Part shown: piece by piece, positions 11,434-24,173 of the stretch
Layout: each line of letters starts with the position of its first letter
Numbering within the stretch: position 1 is the first letter of the stretch
Assembly (NCBI RefSeq): GCF_002443255.2
Contig: NW_019211454.1
Span: 59,978,894 to 60,042,893 of the forward strand
Reading direction: 5' to 3'
DNA length: 64,000 nucleotides
Origin: Varroa destructor
Lineage: Eukaryota; Arthropoda; Arachnida; Mesostigmata; Varroidae
The notes under the pieces: generated by a model
Database searches by the model: none
Told to the model about the DNA's origin: nothing
What the model saw: the letters and a program-made list of their open reading frames with translations, nothing else
Made by a program: the position numbers and the translations under genes

Positions 11434-13801
11434 TGTGTTTGCTTTTCGACGTGTCTCTTTTTCCCTCATTTCCACAGTATTGGAATCCTACCTGTACCTA
11501 TACCAATCCCTATTAAGCACTTGCCACGTGTCAAGGTCCGAATTCAGCTCGGAGGCAAAAAGAAAAAAACTTACTACCATCACCACGTCTCAGATCATCA
11601 AGACTGGTAGGTTAGCTAACGCGAAGCTGGCGAAAACATAATAGAGCAAACATAAAAACACAACGGTGTTATTTCCTCTTTTATTGTTTTATATAAACAA
11701 AAAAAACAACGAATATAACATTATAAGGCTAGGTAACAGCAGACTTACATATGCAATGTTCTTAATGAGACTATTTTTTATAGCTTTTTTTGTACTTAAT
11801 TAGACACCTAGGTGCAATAACGTATCCACAGCACCGTTATTATATAAGTTAAATTATTTAGCAACTGCATTAGCAACATTTCTTCAACAATGGCTGAATA
11901 CGTAGCGTTTCTTTCTTGTATCGGTGTTCATTTACGTTAGATTATTGAACTCTAGCCGCTAGCTGACAGACCCGTCTGAATAGGCTGACCTGATCGAAGT
12001 GTGTACCTAGTCTAGCGTTGCTAGCAATCTGTTGAGAAGTTTAAAGCTTCTCTGACTATGATACACCAAATATGTTTAGCCTTGGAGCCAATCAACACTA
12101 TATACCTTTGTCCTAGCGTCTTCCTATTAGAAACAGAAAACAGAATATAAAAAATGAAATTATATGACCTGTATATACATACTACAATACTAATGAGACG
12201 AACAACTTTTGTACCTGTTAGTAAGAGCTAGTCGATTGTATTCTTGTTTAGGAGTTACGTTCCATCAACAATTGCCAACATAAATATTGAGTAATTTATA
12301 CCTATCGAAGCGAAAATGCCCTATGCCTATGATTATGTTGTCGCATGCGCAAATTTGCGTCTGTTTTACCGTGCTGGCAAAAAATAATTCTGCATTTTCT
12401 AGAAAATAGCTCAGAAGACAAGATTACATTTTCTAACTTGTTCTGCGTGCTTTGCCGTCAGTTGTACATGAGTACATAGACAGATTTCAATTAGCGTAGT
12501 TCCCTGTTACTAAAGAGAGGAAAAGTTGATCTTCTTTGCTTGTGGCGCCAACTCTTACTCTTTTTTTTTTTTATCTCTAAACTCAAACCTGGCAGAAGGT
12601 CCTTATTTCTTAATTCTCTCACATCATTCGATTACTGTTCTATTGCAATACACCGTTGTGCATTCAAAATACATTTTTTCCCTCATGATAGCAATGGTCC
12701 ATGGAGGAACACACGTTTGCTTAATAAGTATTCATATCCCTGAAACACCGCCTCGCCTTTTCACGTACGCAATCATTTTGTACACGAGACGGTTGGAGTT
12801 TACATAGAGTTCTTGTTACGACTGGTTCACCCGCGCCATGCACTGATGATGAATAGGTTTCAAATTAGTCAGAAGTCTGTGTTTCTAGACGGATGCGCAT
12901 CCGAAAGGCAGAGTCATAGCATCTGCGGGAACTGTTACCTCTCTCAGTGTGATTGTGTCCCCTCTTTTTTACTCTCGTACTCGAAAGCGTTCCAGTCTCC
13001 ATTCCCGCCTGCCATCTACAGCGCAAATTTCCTAAAAGGCACATAGCACACAAGCTGTGCTGTGGCACTGTACAAACGAAAGTGAAAATTAATAAAAAAA
13101 AAAAACCTATAGCGGCAACATCAGGACAGGAATGACGCCTCTTGTCACGTTGTTGGTCTCTGTCCGTAACTGGCAAAGGCAACGCTGTCGGTGACATTGC
13201 AGAAGGTCTGGTATACATTGAAGTTGGGTAGGGTTACGCGGCGCCGCTAGATACAGCAGACCCAAGGTAGGGACTTGAGATTTTGGGGTAGAGTCCCGTT
13301 AAAAAAGCATCATCAAACGATTATTACTGGAATGAGGCTCAACATTAGGAATTTTGCCTGTATGCTAAGTACAGGGAAGGAGTACACCACCGTAGGTAAA
13401 GAGAAGATATTGGGTAGCTCTTTTCATTTTGGTTAACGTAGGGCCAATTCGGCCGTGAGTTTCAAGGCAGGACAACAACCTGCTACGATCCGGGGGATAA
13501 ACCGGATAAGGTAAATGTACTGTTTTCAACCTTTTACTGATAAAAAGAGCCCCATGCCATTATTTAGGCCTCGAAATGTTTAAAAGGACACTATACATTA
13601 ATTTTTATTTTATTTTCGTAGATTCAAATCCATATCTTTAAATCACAGTAACCTAGTACACAGTAACCTGAAACAGCTAAAATTCGTCGACCTGTAGAAC
13701 GCATCTCTTTGGCAATGCTGCTTCAACAGGTGGACATATTTTACATAGGTTAACCGGAGCTCAGTAAAGACCCGTTTTTGCCCAGCTGGTTTTGATTTTT
13801 C

Positions 13802-13846
<45 letters not shown>
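13802..13846. repeat. (TA)n microsatellite
   Basis: About 45 bases of AT/TA dinucleotides with one TG interruption, self-complementary. Confidence 0.95.
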
Positions 13847-13847
<1 letters not shown>

Positions 13848-14389
13848 TTTTATGAGTATATTTCCCATTTGTTTACATCAGGTTTCGTCATAATGACTAT
13901 GTTTATTATCACTGGCACCTTAAGTACACCACCTAATAAATACGTTTGCGATATGATATTCTTACAATCATTTCGGCGATACCGAGCATTTTTGAGTCCT
14001 ACGTCCTTCCGAACCCATTCATAAAAATTCACTGGCTAGGGATGATTTCATTTTGCGCATAGATGCCCACGCCTAGTTGTCTAAACTCCTTTCTATTTTA
14101 AACAGTTCTATCGTGGACGATATGATCGATGTCGCACTATCAGATCAGTCCATCATCCTATTTCTCTGTCACTTTTAGCCGTATGTTTATTAGCATTTAC
14201 ACATAAAATGACTGCTAGTGGCACTAATCTGACGCATACATGAAGCGGTAAATTAGGACGGGTTTGATTGTCCTGGCTGGCAACCGTTGTTGCAACGTCA
14301 TATAACGGTGCTGCGTTCGTACAAGCAAACGTATGTGTTTATGGGTTAGTCATAGTTAAAATCATGGCGGATGCTGAGTGCATCAGTTG

Positions 14390-14556
14390 ATGGCAGCCAA
14401 GGGTATTGCCCTTATTAAAATTACTACAGTACCATTGATATCGGCCTCTATTGCCATCGGCTCGTATCCAACCTTGAGTAGCGTTACGGCGTTGTTGTTC
14501 ATCTGGCCCACTCACGACTACAAGACGCACACTGCTATTTTGCGAATATCCTATTT
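14390..14556 (+). CDS. Candidate first or internal exon with hydrophobic segments
   Basis: An ATG-started frame of 55 codons ends at a strong donor (CTATTT|GTAAGTGAC) in phase 2. The peptide starts MAAKGIALIKITTVPLISAS and is rich in Ile, Ala, Ser and Thr with two hydrophobic stretches, so it could be a signal anchor or membrane segment. A GTG/TTG region precedes the ATG with a stop 5 codons upstream. The antisense is also open, a caution. No family is recognised. Confidence 0.27.
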
Positions 14557-15426
14557 GTAAGTGACTTTTCGGCGCTAAATTCGCGCGTCGGGCACGTTCA
14601 ACGCATCAACGACGACGATGACCGCGACTACAACGAAACCCACAGCGAAGTCGAATACGAACATTGAGACCACAAGGTTGAGCCCTCGAAAGCGGAGAGG
14701 TCAAAGGAAAAGAACAATTGCGACAGATTAGGATAGTCGCTGCAAGTTTAGTCGCGAACAATTAACGTCCTTGTACGAAATTTTGCCATAGTCCTGTTCC
14801 CATTAGGCAAACGACCCCCACGTAACTAGAAAACTAGTAAACACAGGATATGATAGCGACCATCGAAAACAGTTTTGAATTTATAGAGATGGGTCGATAG
14901 ATGGGTCTGGGCTCACGGCGATTAGGCCGTAGCAGTCTGTCTGTGCTTACCATAATCACAGAACGATCGAATATGCACAAAAGTGTTTGTTTCGAAAAAA
15001 TGTGTCGCTTGTAGTTTCGCTCCTAATCAGTATTACCACTTATTCATATTTTAATTTCAGGGAGTAAGTGGTAATCATTAAGTAACCAAAGCTGGACCAT
15101 TTGAATACTCAAGTTAAGGCCGCGCGGAAACAATAGCGTAAGTACTATTTATAACATGATCCCATAGCCGTACTTTTTGTACGACATCTACCGTATTCGC
15201 TCCGTCGGCTGTCAATAAGGTCAACAAAAAGCCGGGCAAGTAAAAGCTGCCATGCCAACAGTGAGAATGATACCAATAGTTATTATGTGAAAATGCAGAT
15301 ATGATACAACCTACATTTGCGGCAAATAGATAAATGTGTATTTAAAATAAAAACGTTATTGATGTTATGGACGTCGTATTCATTTAGCTTCAATGATTTT
15401 AGGATGGTACGTAAAGAATTTAATCG

Positions 15427-15526
15427 NNNNNNNNNNNNNNNNNNNNNNNNNNNNNNNNNNNNNNNNNNNNNNNNNNNNNNNNNNNNNNNNNNNNNNNNNN
15501 NNNNNNNNNNNNNNNNNNNNNNNNNN
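15427..15526. other. Assembly gap of exactly 100 N
   Basis: A run of 100 unknown bases. The round number indicates a scaffold join of unknown true size, so distances and exon chains across it are unreliable. Confidence 0.99.
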
Positions 15527-17026
15527 ATATCTAAAATATTAATATATAATATCGGTTATTATTAACACAGTCCTATGCGGTACTACGATTCATTTGATTG
15601 TCCAACAATTTGATATATGAAATTAACATTTAGCTGGTATTTTCGGCACTCGTTTCTGAGGTTATATCTGTTTATTCTCCAACCGAGCATTCTACAAGAT
15701 GCCATGTCGGAGTCCTACAAAGGGCCCTTAAAAACTATTCGCTGATACCTAGCTACAGTTAACAGGGTGTTATGGAAAAATCACACCCGTAAAATATTTT
15801 AGCTTGCCCCTGGCGAAATCCCGTCATGCAAGTATCACCAGCCTTCGGCACAAGCAATAATTTTACGTGTCATTGCCATGAATCCGGAAGTTGAATGCGT
15901 CGCTGAATTTTACAATGTTCAAATAGAAAATTTTCACAACGAAAAACACCTTTATTTGACTAAACACCCATAATAAAAAAGGCACACATCGCACAATAAC
16001 AAAAAAAAATGTATAAACTGTCAAACAAATCGGCAGTTGGGCAATCTTTACGCGCTGCTATTGTGACCGACATTAAACAAGGAAACACATCATCAGTCAA
16101 GAACATCCGCTTGGCTAGCTAACAAAATGATGAAAATCATCACCAGTCGTCGGAATGGCCAATTGAAGATCGATGTCGAAGGTGTAACTTTGTAGCACAT
16201 TCAATCCAAAGTTTTAGTGTCATGCTACGCCATTGAATGCTGTATTTCGTATCAATCATGACCGCACGTTTGCATGCTCGATTCTTAACTTTTCTGACGC
16301 TACGTATGTTAAAGTTAAAAGTTGAAATTTGATGTTCTAAGTAAAAGTCGCAATCAATCAATCAATATCATGCCTTCAGCTTATCTTTGTTTTATATTGG
16401 TCTCAAATCAAGACATTGACCGCGGCTGTTAAATAAGACGACGTGCCCTAACCATATAACGGTATTTACGCCGAGTGATTTCAGCCCGTGGTATCCCTTT
16501 CCTGTCCCCAGGTATTGTGACTTCTTAAATAGTGACCATTATTGATAAGCTAGTATACCTTTACTCAGCTGTAACATTTAACAATCAGTGCGGGACTGCG
16601 ACGCTAAAAACTTTTTACTAGGTAATGTAAATCCGAAAAGTTAAGCAATTTTCGATATTTTTTACTGGTATCGAAAGACTAAATATAAAGCGATAATAAC
16701 AGACAAATTGCAAAATAAGTTAAGCATTGCTAATACTGGGAAATCGCTATTGGGAATACGGCAATACCCAAACTGAAAGGACAGTAATTGTCGTTTAGTC
16801 GCGACATAATATTGTAAAAGCCTCCATGCATGCTTGTCCGGTTTCAACTATTCTACCGTATCTGTTAAATATGTATAAGCTGATAAGCTTCTATTTTCAA
16901 TCTCATAAGTCATACCATCACTCACTTCATTATAGCTGCTCACGCTCTTTTGGCTGTGGTGGCTTCGCAGCAGCAGTTTCTTCGTTGGGATTTACTATTC
17001 CCTGCATACGTTTAAAGGAGACTGAG

Positions 17027-17055
17027 ATTCTGGAAGACAGATAGTCTTCCAGAAT
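17027..17055. repeat. Perfect 12-bp hairpin, 5-nt loop
   Basis: attctggaagac is followed after agata by its exact reverse complement gtcttccagaat. It overlaps the end of the 72-codon frame that stops at 17044. Confidence 0.9.
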
Positions 17056-17600
17056 AAGGTCGCGAAACGTCTCGCTAACGATACCTAAGCATGGACTGCG
17101 TTGTCGGGTTGTCCACCCTAACGCACGCGTCCCCTTTAGATCGCCAACGTATTCGCCCGGCTTAGATTTGACGCGCAGTGTCCGTGTTTACTGGGAAAGT
17201 GTATGCGCGATGGAACCGCTGATCCCCAAACTAAACAAGCCAATAAAATTTTACGTTTACTAATAATTTGCAGCTTGAAAAAGGGGTCCACTGTCCAATA
17301 TAGTGCATAAGTAGCCGGAATCTCAAATTCACGATATGGAGATGAAAAGGTATTGGGATTATTAAAGAAATGGTTCTGCTTTGAATAAATCGTATGTAAA
17401 TGAACGCTCGTAGATGGAATCAAACCATATGTATTTATACTCAGTGAACAGTGTATTCAAATCACCCCGTACCTTTTCAAAAATGTACTTTAGCTAAACG
17501 CCTAAGTTTTACGTTGTCGTACACCATAGGTCACTAACTATGTCCACTTTAATAATCACATGGACCGATCTTATTATACTAAATATGGAAGTGAAGAATG

Positions 17601-17634
17601 AAAAGGTTCACTAACAACTGTTGGTGAGCCTTTT
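17601..17634. repeat. 14-bp hairpin followed by T run
   Basis: aaaaggttcactaa and ttggtgagcctttt can pair over 14 bases if two G-T wobbles are allowed, with a 6-nt loop; the right arm runs into T5CT3. It resembles a bacterial-type terminator in shape only. Confidence 0.7.
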
Positions 17635-17809
17635 TCTTTCCGTAAGGCTAATGTGCACTTGTTTTTAAGGTGCTAATGACGTTCGAGGTACAGATCCGAT
17701 AAGCTATATAGTATTATGAGCTTGGGATGAAGCCGGTTTTCCAGACATTTTTATTTGACTTTAACCAACTCTTCCAATTTTCCGTTTACATGGCTTACTT
17801 TTTGCATAG

Positions 17810-18023
17810 AGATTAACAGTACTCTTCTAACGAAAACGGTGCAAATAGATACTAAAGCCGTGGCAGGGTTAGATTTCAAACAAAGCAGGGACTGCGGATA
17901 TACGGACGTCGTCACGATCGTCGCGGTAACAGAACCGCCCAGCGTTAATGAAGCAGAAACAGCAACAGCTTATCTTGAAAAAATTAGAAAGAAAGACAGT
18001 CTAGATTATTATTTCATTAACGC
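17810..18023 (+). CDS. Candidate internal exon, unknown acidic protein
   Basis: A pyrimidine-rich acceptor (ttactttttgcatag) opens one frame for 70 codons, up to a weaker donor (AACGC|GTAATT). The peptide is Thr/Val/Glu-rich (for example DVVTIVAVTEPPSVNEAETA) and ends in a Lys-rich then Tyr/Phe segment. Start phase 1, end phase 2. The next candidate (20245) starts in phase 0, so these two cannot be adjacent exons of one gene as drawn. No family is recognised. Confidence 0.3.
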
Positions 18024-20244
18024 GTAATTTTTGTTAGTGTCCTATTAGTTAGACGTCATTGCTACCAGCAAACAGCACAGAGATCCATGAGCGACATGAT
18101 AATGAAAATAATAATATATAATTATATTCATTAAGGTAAGAACCTTTTTACTAGCTTCATTGCCAGTATCTAGAGATTATCATTTGCTGCCCATCCGGTA
18201 CCGCAATGTGTCGGCAGCTTCATTTTCAGTCACATTAAACATCTGGGCCAGTCTTTCGGGGCTGTAGGAGGAACAGGGGAACGCGAAAGGGCTCACGAAA
18301 GGAGACAAATGGTGAAACTTAGCTCGACTTGCTGCTTTAGATAACGATCGTCTAGTGAGATAGACAGAGTACGGGAGAGCAAAACGGCAACGTTACATGT
18401 ACATGCAGATTTCACCTGCTTCTACGTAGATACAAATAGAGAAATAAGATTTAACCAAACGCGTTGCTTCCTCTATCGTGCGCAGCTTTAACATATTTCA
18501 AGTTCCTTAGTTTCAAACTCGGTCTAAGCTCAGTCACGTAACTGTGAATGTACAACGGCGGCGGCGATGCTCTATTCAAATCAGAAATGCTTCCTCAGTG
18601 CAAAGATAGAATTTTCAAGGGAGCATCGCACGTAAGCCATCAAAATACTGGATGGATATTTATGGCGATGACGAATGAATGAATTATTTGCAAGAGCACT
18701 AGTCAACCGGACAGACCATCAGACTGTGGTAGAATCTAAGCTCCGACAGTTCAGATTCGCTTTTAATTAAATTAGCTTGATAGTTTTGCAAAAAACGTAC
18801 TCTGAAAAAATATGGTCTTTGCCCAGATGTACCCTGACCAATTGTCTCGAACACGTTCTGATCTGATCTGATGAACGCAATCCAACTCTTATGGAAAACA
18901 TGCTGAATACTACCGATTTTAGCACTTACAGCGTTCCACTTATGAAAAACTTTCGGCCGTATATTGACTGAATCCCGTAGGTAGGTAGAATCTAGAATCC
19001 GGCAGAGTTGTGTAGTGCTGTTCAACTTAATTCATTAATTTTCTTGAAAACGTGGGTAGAAAAGACAAACATACATGTTCCCTTCTTCTTTTAGAGTACT
19101 AGATGATAACTATTGAATAGATTGCCTAACACACCTACGTTCTGAAACGTACGTAGGCCATCCTGCACGGCCGGACGTAAAGCAAAGCCTGCTTACAAAT
19201 CAGAGCAACTACGTAAAATAGAAAATCCACGTGTCTATGAAATAATAGAGTACTATTTTAATAATATTAGTGGAAAGAATAGACACGCTTCCAGGTCAAC
19301 TGTAACGTACCGTTTCTCAATAAGTTGCCTTTTGCCTTCGCGTTGTCCTTGCGGCCGAGCGGATTACGGCAAGTTAAATCAAGGAGACCTTGATAAGCAT
19401 CGAGAGTTTTTCATTTTTAATTTAACTTTGGCATGTGGGAAAACGTAACAAAAAGTAATTTTGAAATTTAAAATTGCTTTGGGACGTCAAAACCGATATC
19501 GTGCTTAGCGGCACAAACGCAGTCGTAAACTAGATAGGCACTACAGAATTTTCGTCTAGCATGGGAACCGTGAGCCTGGACCAGAGGCCTGTGGTATCTG
19601 TCTTTAAGATGCATACGGTGTAACCTGTCTCAATTATATGAATATAGCGCTTCACCTTGTCAGCGCCGCATCGGGATATGCTTTAAAACGTGATGCCGAT
19701 TGTGTAAAATTGCCTGTTCAGGTTCTTTCGCCCTTCTAGAAGAATATGTCCAATAGTCTTCCTAAAAAAAAAAAATTAAAAATAGTGGTCTTTAAATTCA
19801 CAGAAATTTGAACATTAAACTCTGCACCGAATGTTTCTTATGTTCAACCACTTACAAAAATATATTCCCGTCACTCATTTCCAACGAGCTAAACCAGCCT
19901 AGGCTTATAATAAGCAGTACAACTAGTAACTTTGAATGGTACATATTATCGTATACAGATACAGTATGGAAAATATTTAAGAAGTGTTGATGAAGAACTA
20001 TGGTAACTGAAAATTCTCGTTCGTTTATTTTTTAGCTGGTTTGGAATAAACGATTTTCTAGTAATGTCCTGCTAAGCAGCTGCAATCATCATCGTAACGC
20101 TTTTGTAGAGCAGCCGTCTGTACAATCGATAGGCGTTGCGGAATAAATCTTCGGCACACGATTAGAGAAAAGGTTCATATATAAATAATGCTCATAGAAG
20201 TCGTATTCATTATATTACTAACTTGATTATTTTTTCTTTGTTAG
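18024..20244. other. Spacer or intron, weak minus-strand frame
   Basis: AT-rich. A minus-strand frame of 108 codons (18699-19025, no ATG) contains an internal GTAAGT in phase 0 (about 18930) and could hold an exon reading ...NIRPKVFHKWNA, but no good acceptor is seen. Nothing else stands out. Confidence 0.35.
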
Positions 20245-20457
20245 GCGGTTGAACTTCAATCGCAGTTAACCTACGTCGTCGAATACAAATTGATAGGCGC
20301 AGAACCGCCCGACACCACACAGTCAGTAAGTTGCATACGTTTTGACGAGTGCATCAAAAGTCACGTCTGTTTACAGAGTGGCCTTGGCAAACAGCGGAAC
20401 TGCTGTGCCGGAAGCTGCCCAAATGACAAAGTCAAAGTTAGTACGTCTCTGCTTTGA
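20245..20457 (+). CDS. Candidate terminal exon of a cysteine-rich, possibly secreted peptide
   Basis: An excellent acceptor (gattattttttctttgttag) opens a phase-0 frame of 70 codons ending in TGA. Residues 1-27 form an acidic, Cys-free stretch; residues 30-58 hold six Cys in the order C-x5-C-x5-C-x10-CC-x3-C, then a basic tail. A spacer followed by a compact Cys module suggests a small disulfide-stabilised secreted domain (knottin- or WAP-like in density, matching neither pattern exactly). Inside it, 20326-20376 has a consensus donor (TCA|GTAAGT) and acceptor (ctgtttacag), is 51 nt long and has no stop, so it can be read or spliced; splicing removes three of the six Cys. AATAAA follows 170 nt after the stop. 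No signal-peptide exon of matching phase was found. Confidence 0.45.
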   Translation, partial: AVELQSQLTYVVEYKLIGAEPPDTTQSVSCIRFDECIKSHVCLQSGLGKQRNCCAGSCPNDKVKVSTSLL

Positions 20458-20626
20458 CCACAACTCTCGATCTGTTAATCGTATAGGCAAAGCTTTGTGC
20501 TAATACATAAAAAAAGTGAAATTAGTTTCCGCTGCTCGTTCTTTCTCGTTTCGTCCCATGATCGTTACGAATTAGCAGTTTGTATATACACGAGCGGTAA
20601 ACGAAAGCCACACGCGGCCCGATGAA

Positions 20627-20632
20627 AATAAA
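20627..20632 (+). terminator. Poly(A) signal for the cysteine-rich exon
   Basis: AATAAA 170 nt after the TGA at 20455, followed within about 20-50 nt by a T/GT-rich stretch, as expected for a cleavage site. Confidence 0.45.
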
Positions 20633-23600
20633 CGTTTACCCCATTCTGTTATTTTGGTTCAGCTTTTTGCTGTTTTTATACATCTGCCTATAACATAGTG
20701 TAACGCGAACGACGTACGCGAAGTAGTAGAACTAGACCTTATAGCTGATACGTAATTACACAAGACAGAACACATAATATTCACTAATCGTCCAAATAAT
20801 AGCATACGCCACTTGAGTTCTTCGTTATTGGTCATTTCGCCTGGAACCAGAGTGATTGTGTCATATGTGAAAGCGTGGCCAGTAATTCAGGTTCTTTTTA
20901 CAGTTACGGCGGGCACACGTTTACAGCTAGCGGAAACGGCGTATATCGTACATACTATTTAGAAATCTATTACAGAAAATGGCAAAATCTGCATTCAACT
21001 AAATAGGCAGCACGTATTTGTGGAACGTACAATTTGTCATTGTACGCTTCGTTGTAGCCATTGCACTCGATTACATTCATCATCGATTTCTAGGTTGAGT
21101 TCTTTGTGACCTTTTGGCCTTACTGCCATAAGTCAAGCGGATGTAAAACTACAGGTGTAACGGAACTCTGAGAAACCACAAGTGATTTCTGAAAGTAAAA
21201 TTCTAACAGAATCGTCTGTGACGCGAGCAATTTTGGCATCTGCATTACATAAACCTCCGACTTTGCCTGATCCTTATTTGATCCGACAGATTAGATCCAT
21301 ACTGGCATTTTATTCTGGATCTAGATTGTGTCAGCGTATTAATGAGCCCCAAGCTGCCACGCATTTTAATCTCCTCTTCGTAAAGGGAGAACTCCAGCTG
21401 TACAGCATCCAGAAATAAAAAAAAAAGTAGACCTTCACTTATAGCTTCATTTAATTAAATGTATTGAGTGCTGCATCCTTTTTTATATCACAAGCGCTGT
21501 CCTTTTTTTGTCCTTTTTGCACCCAGCTTAATAATCCTCTATACTTCGACACAGCACCCACTTCAAACATTAATTTATTACAATAAAACTTTCCGTCAAT
21601 TAATCAGTATTAATTAGATCATCCCTTCTAAATTAAATAGTCTTGCTTAGAACTGATTATTTTCATTTTAACCTCACCATCACGACCATAATTTTTCTGT
21701 AAAATAAATAAAAGATCGTCTATTACATCACAGTTTCCCTCGGGACACTTTAGGATTCTAGTGTAAAGCTTCTACGCTTTAAAATGTCTTCGATTTAGAT
21801 AACTTTATACTCGTGTAAACAATTAGAAACATTTTTCTGACTATTCTAGCATTACTCTTGCAAGTACTTCAAAAAGTTGACAAAATGGCTGAACGATGTA
21901 GTAAGCTTTGCGTGTAAATCTCACTGCCAAGGTATGTTAACATATCCCACTGAAGATCTACAAATAAACTGTATATACGGGTAGTATTTCGAACGTTCAT
22001 AGTGTTCAGCATTGTTTTTTAACGCCAAAATTTCATGTTTTTCACCCGGTCCTCAGGCCGGTAGGCGTTCAGGTTTGACTCGACCGACTTACAAAACTGA
22101 GTAGAAAAAATGAGTGAGTGAAAAAGCGTTCCGAAGCTTGGCAAGCAAATATGTTACGTTCAGTGCCATCACGGGGCTAACACCGACATTTGCTCTGATC
22201 TGTACGTCGCTTCGTTATTGAAAAAGTCGAGTTCGAGCTTAAACACTTCGACTCAGGATTCGTTCTACCAAAAATATTGTGTAATTTCTAGGTTTGGCCT
22301 CCGTATCAAGGAAGAAACCATATTTCCCCTGTTAAGCAAGGACAGATGAACCGAGTAGGACGATGTGCATAACTTCGCTGCAAGTATCAAAGCACCTATT
22401 ACCTCTTGGAGAAAAAAAATAGCTAATATCAAGCTACGCGACAGGTGGTTCAACGACAATCTGTTTAAGTGGTTGAATTAAGGGACGGCAATTCGTAAAT
22501 TTCTTATTATTCTGGCTAGCCGGTTATTTTGAATATAATGCATATAATTTGAACAGTGGCAATTTAAATCGAACTGGAATATATATATATAAAAACAAGA
22601 GGAAGAAGAAGTTGTGTTTGCCAGAGTTAGATATCATTGGCATATTTTATGGATATTTAAAGAGTCACTTTTTGTTATTCAAGACTTGACCTATTAAATG
22701 CAATTTTTGTTTTATTGAAAAAAGAAAAAGTCATATCGATGAATTTTTTTTCTACAATAAAAATCGATTGAATCTAGTCTAAATCAGAGCAACTGGATAC
22801 TTCTTGGGCTAGGTGGAAACTCTCATCGCAGGATCATTATTTTTTTTTATCATGTTTGATTTGTGTTAAGGGCTGCTTTGTAATACTGAGTGCAGGCCGT
22901 AACATAAAATTGCAAATTGTCTAATAAAGTTTGTATTATAAAGCCTCAGAGTAATGGCCCCCCTGCCTCAGTGCCGAACACTATACACTACGGTACATAT
23001 AGCTTGTTCAACGGAGTTAAATAGGAAGCGGAACACTGTGAACGGGCCCACCTTTAGGTGTATACTTAGAGAATTAAGTGTTCTATATAGTACATGCTGT
23101 TTCGGCTAAAGCGGTTACACATAGTCAATCCATTGCTAGATATTGACCTAAATATTGACAGAGGCTTGAAGGAAAAGGATGACTGAAGTGCAGTTTCTAC
23201 TTACTTGTTTTAGACCAAAAATTTACTCGGCAATGTTCATCACGGTACGTTAAGTCCGCAATGTCATCAATTTTTGGCCCTCAATCTTAACACAGTAAGG
23301 TTTATCGATTGCGAATACCAATTAGAAAACAAAACGCTACGTAAGTTAAGAACCGCAAGAGCCAACTGGAAAAGTGTCCTATGGAATACAAAAGACACGA
23401 ATGAATGTTATTATATAATCATGTCTCCTAACACGACGTTAATAAAATGCACCCAATATGTATATATATACATATATATTTCATGAAAAATATTTCGTAT
23501 TATAGCAGAAATATAACAGGCCTTTAGGGAAATTTGTACAACTTGCTTGAGAGACGTTTGTGTTTTCCTAGTAAAGCAACGACTGAGCATAGATATCGAC

Positions 23601-23904
23601 TGTTTTTGTAGCCCATGCTTTTGTTGGTCGTAAAATAACACATTACGTATACGTGCAAACGCTGATTGGTAAAGGATTTGCACATGGATAGATAACAAAA
23701 TTTTCTATTTTAGCAGATAAGTCCCGTTGCTGAAGCCGTCGTACTTACCTTGCTAAACTAATTATACACGTTTTTTTTTACTTTTCCTGGCAACAAGGTT
23801 GTTGTTGTTGTTGTTATCGAAATCAGTAGCGTAAGTATGACCAGGAGGTTAACCATATATTAAACTGGCAAAGTTTACTTGTAGATTGTTTTGTAAAAAC
23901 TGAA
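20633..23904. other. AT-rich spacer, weak open frames
   Basis: Holds a plus-strand frame at 21182-21418 (no ATG, 78 codons, stop overlapping an AATAAAAAAAAAA run), a frame at 23274-23486 containing an internal CTAC|GTAAGT, TA repeats (about 22578-22592, 23457-23482) and a (GTT)6 tract at 23798-23815. None gives a recognisable gene. Confidence 0.4.
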
Positions 23905-23910
23905 TTTAAT
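23905..23910 (-). terminator. Possible poly(A) signal (ATTAAA) of the MADF gene
   Basis: TTTAAT on the plus strand is ATTAAA on the minus strand, about 265 nt past the stop of the MADF gene. It is the commonest variant of the hexamer; no exact AATAAA lies between. Confidence 0.35.
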
Positions 23911-24173
23911 CCCTTTATATATTTACAAAGCTAACGGCACACATGCGAATCGTCGCTGACGGTCAAATTATAGCTCTAGCATGCTAATTCTTCTTGTTCT
24001 TCTATGTGGTTAATATTTATAGTAGTCATATCGATTGCTTTGCCGCAATGGTACAATTGTTATCATTCATGGCATTATTACAAGATACAATTCAGGACAT
24101 AGACATGTACAAATCTGTATCCTTTGGCGTGTATATTCTCAAGCCAATCAAAATAGCTACGTCGTTATACTTT

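Larger units (their letters stand above)
10506..14389. other. Long AT-rich spacer or intron with CT and TA repeats
   Basis: Contains a minus-strand open frame of 148 codons without ATG (10586-11032) and one of 117 codons (12865-13218, ATG, Arg/Ser-rich with one hydrophobic segment). Neither shows a domain. Microsatellites at 11412 and 13802 are listed separately. I see no convincing exon. Confidence 0.4.
14557..17809. other. Spacer containing the assembly gap
   Basis: Just after the donor, 14570-14760 has open Thr/Ser-rich and Asp-rich frames (one reads DDDDRDYNETHSEVEYEH before a stop) but no acceptor that would admit them. The rest is AT-rich and holds the 100-N gap, a (CAAT)4 repeat at 16351-16366, a 72-codon ATG frame at 16826-17044 and the hairpins listed separately. 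Confidence 0.4.

Noticed and set aside
2336..13350. 16-base sequence aggctcaacattagga present at 2336 and 13335
   Set aside because: A single shared 16-mer in 64 kb is near chance expectation, and the flanks differ, so it is not evidence of a repeat family.
15049..15071. Acceptor-like ttttaatttcag directly followed by GGAGTAAGT
   Set aside because: All three frames after the acceptor hit stops at once, so it is not a coding exon; a recursive splice site is possible but the sequence is not the usual AG|GT juxtaposition.
17601..17640. Hairpin plus T run as a rho-independent terminator
   Set aside because: The window is eukaryotic and no gene ends there; shape alone is not meaningful.
23743..23843. 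GTAAGT-type donors next to poly-GTT and TA repeats
   Set aside because: Upstream frames contain stops or are pure microsatellite. GTAAGT is expected some tens of times by chance over both strands of 64 kb, so a lone donor is not enough.
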